From contig NC_052507.1 in the NCBI RefSeq assembly GCF_014356525.2, positions 35,215,013 to 35,279,012 on the forward strand: a DNA stretch of 64,000 bases. Direction: 5' to 3'. Shown here one piece after another: positions 35,631 to 46,382 of this stretch. Under the pieces are notes generated by a model. The model was not told where the DNA came from and did no database searches. It saw only the letters and a program-made list of their open reading frames with translations. The number at the start of each line of letters is the position of its first letter. Position 1 is the first letter of the stretch. Source of the DNA: Nilaparvata lugens. Lineage: Eukaryota; Arthropoda; Insecta; Hemiptera; Delphacidae. Made by a program: the position numbers and the translations under genes.

Positions 35631-37562
35631 ACCGGGTACATCTGATAAACAGTTTCACTTACTTGCTGACGTTTCGCCATCATAACAAATGATCCTCATA
35701 ACAAATCATCCTCGGAGCGCAGTTTTAGCTACACTGACTCCTGCTTGTGTTTGGAAGTTCTTCCACGTGGTCGAAGGGAGTACCTCCTCCCCTCTCCTTC
35801 TTCCACGTGTTCAGCCTGGCGCTGCTGGTGAATGGAATTCCCGGAGAAGTGTCTGGCTTTTGTGATGGGTTGAGAATGATTAGATTAGATTGAACATAAC
35901 TTATCATACACATGATGAAGATGTGTGTTTGTCAACTTCCGTTCAATCTAATAGAATCTATAAGGATTAAGTTATTAACATTTTGTTAATAACTTTGGTG
36001 TAAACCCAGCTTAAAGATGCATACTTTAAGGTATTTGATTGAAACTTATAGACCTTATACAAGTACAGTAATAGACTGGCTTCTCCACACATCTGTGTTA
36101 TCATTTGTCAGCTGATTTATGATGAATAATTCTATAGTCTGATTTTTACTCTAATATTGGCGTATGAAGGAGGCTCCTTGTTCCTTTCATATTATCCTTG
36201 AGATGCAAAATTTTCAGAAACCTTGTATATACAAGGTTTTTCTCTCTATTGACATGATTGCTGTGTTTTCTTTGCCGGTAGTGCCATTTTGTAAGTTAGA
36301 ATATTTATTTTATCAATCTGTATTATTTTATGGCAAATAAATGAATTTGAATTTGAACACGTCGACTCGCAATTAAAAAAGGAACATACCTGTCAAATTC
36401 CATGAAATTACCGCGTTTCGCCGTAAATGCGCAACATATAAACATTATTTAAACATTCAAACATTAAGAGAAATGCCAAACCGTCGACTTGAATCTTAGA
36501 CCTCACTTCGCTCGGTCAATAACTAGTAGTTCTGTGAACAGTAGACCTCACGCAGTATTCTCATCCACAAGTACCTGATTGAAACTATAGACCTTAAGGA
36601 AATACAGCAATAGACTGGCTTCTCCACACATCTGTGTAATCACTTGTCAGCTGATTTATGATGAATAATTCTATAGTCTGATTTTTACTCTAATATTGGC
36701 GTATTAAGGAGGCTCATTTCTCCTTTTATATTATCCTTGAAATGAAAAAATTTCCAAAAACGTTATATATATACGTCGACGAGCAATTAAAAAAGGAACA
36801 TACCTGTCAAATTTCATGAAAATCTATCACCGCGTTTCGCCGTAAATGCGCAACATATAAACATTATTTAAACATTCAAACATTAAGAGAAATGCCAAAC
36901 CGTCGACTCGAATCTTAGACCTCACTTCGCTCGGTCAATAACTAGTATTTCTGTGAACAGTAGACCTCACGCAGTATTCTCATCCACAAGTACCTGATTG
37001 AAACTATAGACCTTAAGGAAATACAGCAATAGACTGGCTTCTCCACACATCTGTGTAATCACTTGTCAGCTGATTTATGATGAATAATTCTATAGTCTGA
37101 TTTTTACTCTAATATTGGCGTATTAAGGAGGCTCATTTCTCCTTTTATATTATCCTTGAAATGAAAAAATTTCCAAAAACGTTATATATACGTCGACGAG
37201 CAATTAAAAAAGGAACATACCTGTCAAATTTCATGAAAATCTATCACCGCGTTTCGCTGTAAATGCGCAACATATAAACATATGAACATTTGAACATTAA
37301 GAGAAATGCCAAACCGTCGACTCGAATCTTAGACCTCACTTCGCTCGGTCAATGAGAAGAGTGAAATTTTTTAAGGAAGCTGTTTTCATTGCAATTGAAC
37401 TTGGATTTCATCAATTATGAAAAATTTTGCAACCAGTACAAATGAAATGGACATGAGTTACATGCTGTATCATTGAAATTCATAAGAAAAACATGAATAG
37501 ATCACAATAAAATAAGTTATAATTTATATTCTTCAGTTATAATGTTCTATTAGACACAAATT
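35393..37562 (+). repeat. Composite repeat unit B
   Basis: The second copy of unit A. The first monomer holds the same two insertions (35393-36525). It is followed by two full monomers (36526-36944 and 36945-37353) where unit A has one, and then the same right flank (37354-37562). Near-identity of nested insertions at the same points shows that A and B arose by duplication of an already composite unit. A (TA)n run lies at 35583-35628. Confidence 0.93.
36526..37353 (+). repeat. Tandem pair of ~415 bp monomers
   Basis: Two adjacent copies of 419 and 409 bases that differ mainly by a missing 'attatttaaacattca'-type block and point changes. Each begins 'tctgtgaacagtagacctca' and ends 'cttcgctcggtcaat'. 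The extra copy relative to unit A indicates unequal exchange or local amplification, as in a young satellite. Confidence 0.92.
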
Positions 37563-37572
37563 TGGAGTGAAA

Positions 37573-38633
37573 TAGTTATTTGTGCAACTAGTGCGCAAAG
37601 TGACAGTTTGCTGCACCGAAAGAAACGTTTACGCCCGAGCCGTAGGCGAGGACGGAATGGTTTCTTGAGTGCAGCAGAGGAACTTTGCGCACGTATTTCA
37701 CATTAAGTTTTTCCTACAGTTACCATTGAATATGAAAAGTGGGTAATTATGGGTAAAATTGCCTGAAATCCATCAAATGTTTTTCTGTGTAATTTTATTA
37801 TTGATAAAAACCTTAATTTATTGTCAAATTGAATAAAAATGTTGTCCTTGGTTATAATATGCGTATTAATAAGGTGCTCGTTGTGCTTCGTTGCACCTCT
37901 GCTCACTATAGCAGCCCAGTCACTCTTACCAACTTCATTTTGATTTTGCTGCACTGTTGCTCCATATAACCTACTAACTATTTTGCGTTGCCATGTTGCA
38001 AATCTGGAGTGCAGAGAAATTTTTTCCTACAGATACCCTGAAAAGTGACCATTTGTGCACTGATTGCAGGCTGCAAAGAATCACTTTCCGCACTAGTGCG
38101 CAAAGTGAGTACTTTGCGTACTCCAGATTTGCAGCATGACAACGCAAAATAGTTAGTAGGTTATATGGAGCACCAGTGCAGCAAAATCAAAATTAAGTTG
38201 GTAACAGTGAGTGGCTGCTATAGTGAGCAGAGGTGCAACGAAGCCCAACGCGCTAATTATTAATTATATATTATAACCAAGGACAACGACAGCACAGTGC
38301 CACCACAGCACACACCACACAGCTGCCCCCCGCCATTCAAACACTACTACATTATTCAGGCAATTTTACCCATAATTACCCACTTTTCATATTCAATGGT
38401 AACTGTGGGAAAAATTTAATGTGAAATACGTGCGCAAAGTTCGTTTGCTGCACTCAAGAAACCATTCCGCCCTCGCCTACGGCTCGGGCGTAAACGTTTC
38501 TTTCGATGCAGCAAACTGTCACTTTGCGCACTAGTTGCACAAATAACTATTCCCGCACTAGAGCGGAAAAGTGATTCTTTGCGTTCTGTAATCAGTGCAG
38601 CAATGGCCACTTTTCAACGTAACTGTAGGAAAA
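37573..38633. mobile_element. 1.06 kb foldback element with ~440 bp inverted arms
   Basis: Left-arm landmarks 'gcgcaaagtgacagtttgct', 'cccgagccgtaggcgag', 'ggtaattatgggtaaaattg' and 'ttgcgttgccatgttgcaaa' recur in reverse complement and reverse order in the right arm (about 38120-38552). Arms span about 37573-38020 and 38120-38552 and differ mostly in the middle (37750-37860 against 38280-38340). A partial third inverted stretch with 'gaatcactttccgcactag' lies at 38030-38107 and 38553-38630. No transposase frame. Boundaries come from comparison with the uninterrupted inverted copy at 41545-41925. Confidence 0.85.
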
Positions 38634-38640
38634 GAATATT

Positions 38641-38807
38641 GTAGGTATTTTTTTTTGTGATTGGGGAAACAAAAGGCTGCCTGATTCAAATTGAGGAGGA
38701 TCTATACTCTATAATCGATACTAAATTTGATGTATTGAGAAAAAATTAATATGATAGCCTACTGTGAGGTTTTCAAGTATTATGTCTTCTTCAGTTATAT
38801 GTAATAC
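38641..38807 (+). repeat. Left copy of an inverted flank (partner 41545-41695)
   Basis: 'aaaaggctgcctgattcaaa', 'gaggttttcaag' and 'tatgtcttcttcagttat' are found reverse-complemented at 41545-41695. In both copies the sequence runs into a terminus of the type 'ctag.agg..acccgtgcttc', so the two sides form a large inverted duplication around the 38.8-41.5 kb segment. Confidence 0.85.
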
Positions 38808-38887
38808 TAGTAGGTAACCCGTGCTTCGCAAGGTTCTATATTGAAACTTTGCAAACTGAAAACTTGACGTAATAAAAAATTTGATAT

Positions 38888-39655
38888 TTGAAAATAGGCC
38901 TACAACCATCCTCGGTTAATAAAATACTTCCCACTCAACTTGTAAAACTTTCAAAATCATACATCACCAACAGATTATTCAGAGTAAAACAAGGTGACGA
39001 CGTCTCTGGATTGGAGGAAATAAGGGCTGGAGTTCCACAAGGTAGTGTTCTTGGACCAGTTCTTCATGTGCTGTACACAAGCTATCTTCCTGAATTGGAT
39101 GCAGTGACAATTGCTACTTTTGCTGATGATACTGCAATACTGGCAGAAAAGGAAACAGTACAAGAAGCAGCCACAAAACTACAGAATGCTAGCAACAAAT
39201 TCAGTGACTGGACCAAAAAATGGAGAATTCGATTGAATGAGATGAAGTCCATTCATATCAACTTCACAAACAAAAATATCAGTGATCCGATTCGAATAAA
39301 TCTAAATGGGAATGTAGTACCCAGCAACACAGCAAAATACCTTGGAATGACTCTTGACGCCAAATTGAAATGGAAAGAGCATATCAAGATGAAAAGGAGC
39401 GAGCTGGGACTCAAATATAGTAGAATCTATTGGCTGTTGGGCCGACAATCACATCTCTCATTGGACTACAAAATATTGATTTACAAACAAATTCTCAAAT
39501 CTGTCTGGACGTATGGAATTCAGCTATGGGGCTGCTCTAGAACATCTAACATCAATCAGATTCAAACATTCCAAAACAAAGTACTGAGGAACATGGTGAA
39601 TGCGCAGTTACAGCGATTTGCACCGAGAACTGCACATCCCCTATGTGACCAGTGA
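38888..39655 (+). pseudogene. Jockey-clade reverse transcriptase, 3' half
   Basis: A 255-codon frame with 'SYITNRLFRVKQGD', 'IRAGVPQGSVLGPVL' (motif B), 'ATFADDTAILA' (motif C, catalytic ADD), 'WRIRLNEMKSIHINF' and 'AKYLGMTLDAKLKWKEH'. It ends with 'YKQILKSVWTYGIQLWG'. These are standard for Jockey and relatives. Motifs upstream of B are absent. A frameshift around 39590 moves the C-terminal part ('YSDLHRELHIPYVTSEI') to another frame, so the last 15 or so residues of this frame are not authentic. Non-functional. Confidence 0.92.
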
Positions 39656-39960
39656 AATATGACGATTGGCAGCCCATCATGAGTCACGTCTTCATCAACA
39701 CGACAACACCGAAGTCATCCAACTGCTAGACAGCACTGAACTCACAAGGAGGTTGAAGAGAACAAAGCCCTTCGAGTTGGTGTAGTGCTAGTGAAGTGAA
39801 AAAAGTATAAATTAAATAAATGTGTAGCGAAAGAATTTAAAGTAGAGAAATTATAGATTAGAACTGTAGGCTTCACTGGAAGACTTCAGCAATAAAAATT
39901 AATATGTTGGGATAAGAAATAAGAGAACAATGGTTAGTCCTAGTGACTAGTTTTAATAGA
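38888..39960 (+). mobile_element. 5'-truncated Jockey-clade LINE
   Basis: This holds the second half of a Jockey-type reverse transcriptase and its C-terminus, then a 3' UTR with 'gaagtgaaaaaagtataaat' and 'agcaataaaaattaata'. It starts abruptly inside the RT and ends near the (TA)n tract at 39970. The C-terminus after 39600 is in a different frame and has a stop at 39658-39660 before the final 'RRLKRTKPFELV'. Inserted in the bracketed segment. Confidence 0.9.
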
Positions 39961-39965
39961 AATGA

Positions 39966-39967
<2 letters not shown>

Positions 39968-40024
<57 letters not shown>

Positions 40025-40041
40025 ATATAGTATCATTTCAT

Positions 40042-40075
<34 letters not shown>

Positions 40076-40094
40076 ATATTATATATATATATAG
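39968..40094. repeat. (TA)n tract forming a perfect palindrome
   Basis: Long TA runs are interrupted by 'tattata'. The left flank 'aatgatactata' (39960-39971) is mirrored by 'tatagtatcatt' after the first TA block, so the whole first block is an inverted repeat. Such tracts are prone to extrusion and assembly error. Confidence 0.92.
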
Positions 40095-40166
40095 CACATA
40101 ACAGAAGACACTTCAAAGTTTGTAATATAAATTAAAACAGGAAACACGATATAAATAAATAAATTT

Positions 40167-40326
40167 AAAACACTTAAAAACTTACATTAGAAATGGGGGA
40201 AATTTTCGAAGACTGTCTCCTTTCTCAACCGAGCACAGACTGCATCAACAGTCTGTGCTCGGTTGAGAAAGGAGACTCAGTCTCCGAAAATTTCCCCCAT
40301 TTCTAATGTAAGTTTTTAAGCGTTTT
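40167..40326. repeat. Hairpin with ~76 bp arms and 6-base loop
   Basis: The left arm is 40167-40242, the loop 'catcaa' is 40243-40248, and the right arm is 40249-40326. The arms match nearly perfectly: 'cagtctgtgctcggttgaga' on the right is the exact complement of the left arm end. The only visible difference is around 'agactcagtctc' (small indel and mismatch) and one T/C near the base. Too regular to be old. It could be a foldback MITE or a source of double-stranded RNA if transcribed. Confidence 0.93.
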
Positions 40327-40359
40327 CAGTCTATTTATATATATATATGTTTTTATATT

Positions 40360-41535
40360 TGTATGTGACCGGATCTCGAAAACGGCTCTAACGATTCTCA
40401 CAAAATTTGGAAAAAAGTAGGTTTATGATGTGAAAATTCGATTGCACTAGGTCTCAACCCTGGGATAACTCGCTGAAGGACATTAAAAGGATTAATACGC
40501 CCTTAGAGAAACAGCTGGAAATTTTGTCGTCTGTCGATACTGTGAAGGAAGTGAGTGAACGAGTGCATGTGTAGGTTATTCCTCAGCTGATCTCACGAGA
40601 AGAATGATATTCAGCAAGAAAAACTCATCTTTGTTTATTTCTCTTTTTTTAGGAAACATGTTTACTTCAGAAATTCCAAAATAGTAACTAGATGCTGTTA
40701 GTGTAGAATAGTACATAGTATATTAACGAATATTGTAGCAAACATAGTATATCATTCTAAATCGAATTCATAGTATATCTATTTGTATTTGATGATGTGT
40801 TTGTTTTTTGAAGTGAGAATAAATTGTTATTTTGATGAGTGATAGTAGCTTAACTTAGATTTTGATTTGGACTGTAGTATAAATTTGAAAAGGGACAGTT
40901 TTGGGCATTAAGCCTGTTGTGCCTCCTCATATAACTGTAAAAATAATTGTACGACTGAGAAAATGAATAAATAAATATAAACTAAAAATTCAATCTTTCG
41001 TTACAAATTTTTTATGCTTTTACACTCCAAAACGAAGTTCGGTCCCCCTAATTGATGTTACCTTCATATGACACGCGACATGCTATGCCAAAAATCCAGA
41101 ATAAGTAAGAGATCCATGGATACCAGAGTCATCATATTCCGAATCAACTCAATTAAAAATTTGATCTTCAATTGCATCAAGCAAAAACCAAAAATAACAT
41201 GATCACTGCTAATTTGATAACTGTCAACGGGAAATATTAATTCCTAATGAATAAAGTCGAGGTAGACTCTTTTAAGCCCCGCCCAATATTCTACCAAATT
41301 CGCTGCAATTAGACTACTATTCTACAGAGCACTTCCAACACATCAATTAATTGATATTGTATTGCGATTGTATTCGAATGATTTGACTCAATAATTTTAA
41401 TGCCAAGTTGTGGCCTCATCTCAAAAACGATTATAACAATTTTGGTAGGATTTTTAAACAAGATTTAGATTATAAATGTTCCAAAAAAAATTGTATCTTT
41501 TAATTCCCGTAGCGAAGCACGGGTGCCCTGCTAGT
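40360..41535 (-). mobile_element. Dispersed unclassified element, copy 2
   Basis: The minus strand carries the landmarks of copy 1: 'ggggaccgaacttcg' (about 41040-41055), 'cactcacttcc', 'acagacgac', 'atgtccttcagcgagttatc', 'gagaatcgttagagccgttt'. It is preceded on that strand by an 'actagcagggcacccgtgct' terminus at 41516-41535. A LINE 3' end (40590-40985) interrupts it. No coding frame. Confidence 0.7.
40590..40985 (+). repeat. LINE/SINE 3' end inserted in copy 2
   Basis: The plus strand ends with 'aagcctgttgtgcctcctc', then 'aactgtaaaaataattgta' and an 'aataaataaata' tail. This style is typical of non-LTR 3' ends. The left limit is uncertain because it is set only by loss of similarity to copy 1. 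Confidence 0.45.
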
Positions 41536-41544
41536 TATAGTATA

Positions 41545-41925
41545 GATAACTGAAGAAGACATAATTCTTGAAAACCTCACAGAATCATATTGATTTGTTT
41601 TCAATACATCAATAAATTTTAGTATCGATTAGATCCTCCTTAATTTGAATCAGGCAGCCTTTTGTTTTCCCAATTCCAAACAAAATACCTAAAATATTAG
41701 TTTCACTGCGAATTTGTGTCTGATAGTACATTATAACTGAATAATATAAATTATTACTTATTTTATTGTGATCTATTCATGTTTTTCTTATGAAATTCAA
41801 TGATAGGCCTACAGCATGAAGACTATGTCCATTTCATTTGTACTGGTGGCAAAATTTTACATTAAAAATATTTTTTTTTAAAAAACGAAAGTTCAATTGT
41901 AATGAAAACAAATTCCTTCAAAAAA
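41545..41925 (-). repeat. Inverted copy of the unit flank without the foldback (empty site)
   Basis: 41728-41925 is the reverse complement of the right flank of units A and B (33449-33655, 37354-37562), and 41545-41695 is the reverse complement of 38641-38807. Here the two parts are joined by about 30 bases ('aaaatattagtttcactgcg'), whereas on the left they are separated by the 1.06 kb foldback. This copy therefore shows the state before the foldback insertion. Confidence 0.85.
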
Positions 41926-41974
41926 ATAATTGATAATAATATGTTTCGAGGGAAAACATCAAGAACAAAAAATT

Positions 41975-42044
41975 GGGAGGAATCAGGATTTGAACCAAGG
42001 AATCATCGCTCCGAAAGCGAGCATTTCACCAATACGCTACACGG
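41975..42044 (-). repeat. tRNA-like sequence (pseudogene or SINE head)
   Basis: On the minus strand 'tagcgtattgg' is an A box and 'ggttcaaatcc' is a perfect B box at tRNA spacing. Between them 'tcgctttcggagcga' can form an anticodon-arm-like stem with loop 'tttcgga', which would give a TCG anticodon. The acceptor stem does not pair ('agccgtg' against 'ttcctcc') and the T stem has mismatches. So it is not a functional tRNA: a tRNA pseudogene or the head of a tRNA-derived SINE. Confidence 0.55.
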
Positions 42045-42152
42045 CTCCGTTCGGAAATGATTGTCTTGTAACAGCATTATAACCTCCTCATAAAAAAACA
42101 CACTTCTGGACTACATCAATATAGCCATGGTATAGCTATCGTATGGAACGTC

Positions 42153-42767
42153 ATGTACGGTAGCATGAATGAAACGATGATATGGAGAAATGATATTATG
42201 AAGATCACCTCATCGCTGGCAAGACGAGCAGCACAAGATTTTGAAGCTAGGGGATTTAAATTTGAAAGTGTGGAGAGTTTTTCTTACCTTGGAGCTGAAT
42301 TGAATGTAAGCAATAACCTGAGCAGGAAATTAAAAAGAGAATTGACCAGGATAACAGAGCTTACTTTGCAAATAGAAGTTTCAAGATGCACGAAAGTTAA
42401 ACTATATCAAACACTTATAAAACCGGCAGTGACATACGGCTGTGAAACTTGGGTTCTCAACTCCCAAAATATGAACGCATTGAGGTTTTTCGAAAGAAAA
42501 GTAATGAGAAGAATTCATGGCCCCATATGCGCAAATGGAGAGTGGAGAATCAGAAGCAATGCGGAGATGAGTAACATTCTGCGTGGGAATGACATAGTAC
42601 GATTCATAAAGTCTAGAAGAATCAGCTGGCTGGGACATGTCCAAAGAATGGAGAATAATAGGATGCAGAGGCTGATGCTTGTTGGAAGAATGGAAGGAAC
42701 GAGGAAAAGAGGTCGCCCGAGAACACGTCGCGTGCCTAGGAGTGAGGAACTGGAGGAGACTGGCTAA
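42153..42767 (+). pseudogene. RTE-like LINE C-terminal polyprotein fragment
   Basis: A 204-codon frame that starts in 'SFSYLGAELNVSNN' (the region after the RT palm). It continues through 'LYQTLIKPAVTYGCETWVL', 'FFERKVMRRIHGPI', 'RISWLGHVQRMENNRM' and 'KRGRPRTR'. These blocks are the C-terminal signature of RTE-type ORF2 proteins found throughout insect genomes. At about 42735 the frame shifts; the true end 'LANQRDEWSQIVEEAKVHAG' follows in the next frame. The upstream 30 or so codons are probably not part of the element. Confidence 0.9.
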
Positions 42768-42838
42768 TCAGAGAGATGAATGGAGTCAAATTGTTGAGGA
42801 GGCCAAGGTCCACGCAGGGCTGCGTAAGTAAGTAAGTA
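42153..42838 (+). mobile_element. RTE-like LINE 3' end
   Basis: This holds only the C-terminal part of the polyprotein. It ends in a short tandem tail of 'taag' units (42826-42840), typical of RTE-type elements that end in microsatellites rather than poly(A). The 5' part, including the RT core, is absent. Confidence 0.82.
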
Positions 42839-43304
42839 AGCATGAATGAAATTTGAACATTAATTCTGAAAAATCTAGGAGGGGAATTAAAATTTGGGCT
42901 TCCAGGTGCACGAGATTGATATTTTTAGAATCTATGTGCAAAATTTGGAAATCTAAATCATCCCCGTTTTTGCGGTATGCAATCAACAAGTTGACATGTT
43001 TTGATGTGAACAAACGAACACATGAACAAACGAAGAAACACAACCCTACTCTCTCTTATTATATAGATAATATTTATTATTGTTTATTATTTTACAAAGG
43101 CGACTTGAGTATTTTAAGCCTAGGTGATGATGATGGGATGAATGATGATACAATGAAGGAAGAGTGAATAATGGAAAGGATTGGCTTATACACGTACGGA
43201 ATAGGAAATACATGAATACATCATCACGTCGATTTCAGTAAGTGAATTTTTCAGTTTGTCGAGTTTTTAATAAGACCCTTGCGAAGTATAGGTTACCTGC
43301 TAGT

Positions 43305-46300
43305 AATCAATATTCAAAGCATTTCCTCATACACTCCCATCAAGTAGTATTGTTAATTGCTCATCTACAAACGAGGGAATTTCAGCTTTGCTAACATCAT
43401 TCCTCTGGTTTTGATGTGCCACCAACAATCAACCACCACATAAATGAATATCAAACGCTATGTGTTCAAACCACTCCAGATATTATATAGGGCTAAATTC
43501 AATATAAGTTCAGCACTAAAGACATGAATAGTTGTGAACAGAGACAGATTGGAATTAATAGAGATGGAAACAGAGCAAGATAATGAACCAGTTTTGAATC
43601 TGACAGGATAAACACAGAGTTAAATCGGACACGAATGAGTGAGAGCAAATTAATATGGATGCCGTTTTGTGCGCTTGTGAACCAAGAGAGTTGTTAGTGA
43701 TGAGGTGGTTGGGGGGGATGGGGAGTTAATCTGGAAATGTTTGAAACGTATGGGGAGCATATACACTAATACACTCACACTTGTAGCCACTCACACATAC
43801 CAACCAACAAGAGACTGAAAAGAGGTAACAATGACGTCACTCGGGTTGGATTTTGCGACGCTTATTCCAGGAATTATCTCAGTGCTCCGCTGTTGGAGCA
43901 TTTATAATATAGATGGAGAAGACAATGCAGGTCTCCTGCTACAGTTCAACTGCTCTACAGCCGGTGTTCAACGAACGTTGTTGTATCCATTATACACAGG
44001 GCGAGTAGATTGAATGAGAGACACAGAGTGAGTGAGGAAATATGGAAATAGGAGAGTCGATATTCGAAGCAAAGAAGAGATCAAGATGAGTTGAGGAAGA
44101 GGGAGGTGAGTGAGTGAGTGAGAGAATGTAAATGAGTGAGTGGAGGGAAGAATGAGAGACTGATAGGACAGTGGGATGTGTAGACGAAGAAGAGGGAGAA
44201 TAACAATGAGGAAAGATAGGTCAATGCTGGAAATGATAATCAATGATAAATAAAGCTATTCAAAGTCGGGATGAGGAAACGGAGAGAGAAAAAAGTGCTG
44301 TTGATAATCATGTATAACGAAAGACTGATACAACAAGTGACGAACCTAAATTTAATATTATGACAGTGGATGCCAACTGCATTAGAAGTGAACGTGTTGA
44401 AAGAGAATTGATGGGGTTGATTTATTAGAGACAAAGAATTTTGTGGGAAACGAAGATGTATGATAAATGTGGAAAAGATTAAAAGAAGCAGATGAGTTCT
44501 ATTTATATATTATCTGAAAAATATAGGTGCTCACTCTATCAATATGCTTCCGATCACTATTTCAAAAATATCTCTGACCACATCTTTTCTATGAGTGGAT
44601 TAATAGTTAAAAAATTATGAAAAGAGAATGGACTGTGGAAGATACGAGAAAAAATCAGATCAGTTCAGTTCAGAATACTTCTATACCGTCCTAAGAAAAA
44701 CGAAAAATGAGTGAGACAGAGAAATATTTTGTTGGTGTAGTTTGTTTGTTGGGTTAGAGTAAGTTGGGAGATAGTTGATCACGTTTATTGTGATACTGAA
44801 TTCGCTTCACACTGAATTGAGATTGCAGGAGCCAACAGATATATGCGTATAATATGTTTTCTGAATAATAATAACGATGGAGGGGAGGCTAAGTGTTGGA
44901 AGCCTTGCTATGGACTGCGCCATGTTTTCCTGTGCAGTGGAGGAGCAGTTTGCCGCCGGTAATTAGCGGATTAATTTCCTGCTCGTTTGGCGATGAAATT
45001 AAGTGAGAGAGCACCAACCTCATGATATTGAGTGAGAGAGAAAGAGAGTGTGTGGGAAGGAAGAAAACGAACAACGGACTGTGTGTGGATGTTTAGAGAA
45101 TGGAGGGTATGAGGTTTAAATGTGTTAATAATGGATGATAAGCGAGCGAAACAAGAATTGCGATTAACAATGGAGATGAAGAGTAAAAGGATAAAGATAA
45201 AGAATAAAGGATAAAGAGTAATACAGCATTAATAAATCGAAAATATTTACACAAATAGTTGAAGATGATCAGTTTAATAATTCTAAAAGAAGTTCTATCC
45301 GTTATAAGTTATTGAACATATTCTAGCAAATCTTGAAAGGTATTAGATACACTTCTACTTCTCGTTCTTGAACGGAAAAAATGAGTAATTTGGATGGTTA
45401 GCGGTGTTTCAAACAGCAATAATCGGGAACTTGAAATCCTAAACAAACTTTCTGAGAGTCGATGAAGAGAAGCTTGCCTCTCATAAAAAGGGTGGATACG
45501 AAATGAAGTGAAACGAGGAAGGGGGACGAGAGGCAGAAGATGTAGATGGAGAAAAGAGAGGGAAGAATTGGGAAAGGAACGAACGAGCGTGTTGAAAAGT
45601 GGGGAGTCAAGTTTTAATTGAAGAGACGTTCCGAAAACAGTTTAGATTAATTTAACAAAAGGCCGGCACTGAGGCGAGCAGAGACGAGATCGTTGGAGCT
45701 GACTCGAGCGAGTAGGGAGCTGATGAGAACTGAGAGTGTCGGTACGGATGGATTAAGAAAGCGATACGGACAAGAGACTAAAGTTGAATCATGAATAATT
45801 AATATCGCCGCTCTCTGAAGATGAGAACAGATATGAAAAGAATCGGAAGGGAGACGAAGCAGAGCGTTTTATAGTAATGGAATGGCGGAGGGGGGATTGG
45901 ACCACGCCAGAGAATCATCACTTCGCACGTTTGAATTCACTCCGATTCACTCGTCTTTCTTCCTTCTCATCTCTTTCCTCCTCTTTCCCTCCAACCTCTC
46001 CTCCTCTGTAACAGTCATAAATGTGGACAAAATAAACTGAAATAGTATTACTTCACGTTCCGCTTTCATTTCCCTGATTTTGATTCCGCTCCCTTTCTTA
46101 CCCAGCTTTTGCACACGTTAATTTTGCGCCCATTCATTAGTCTGAAACGATTTCGGCAAGAGTGGATGAAAAGGGAGAGGAAGAAGAGGGAGAAGAGTAC
46201 CAAAGCTGACGAGAATTTATATTTTGTGTCAGTAATTAGAACAAAACGAACCTCTTCCAGCAGCAATGATGACGATCATTCTTGCAACAAAATGTTTGTT

Positions 46301-46350
46301 CTTTGCCTCTTAACGTGATGTAGTTAGTTACTTCTTCATCCTCTTTATTT

Positions 46351-46382
<32 letters not shown>

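Larger units (their letters stand above)
38808..43304. mobile_element. Segment bracketed by matching inverted termini (nested DNA-element region)
   Basis: The left end 'ctagtaggtaacccgtgctt' followed by 'cgcaagg' is matched, inverted, by 'ccttgcgaagtataggttac' followed by 'ctgctag' at 43278-43304. The similarity goes on inward for about 50 bases ('aaactgaaaa'). TA lies outside both ends. An inner, inverted end of the same kind ('cgaagcacgggtgccctgct') is at 41514-41535. So this is a DNA-transposon family with GCTTCGC-bearing termini, filled by other elements. No transposase frame was recognised. Confidence 0.6.

Noticed and set aside
42853..43167. 104-codon frame after the RTE-like element
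   Set aside because: Lies in repeat-end sequence before the 43304 terminus; no similarity recognised.
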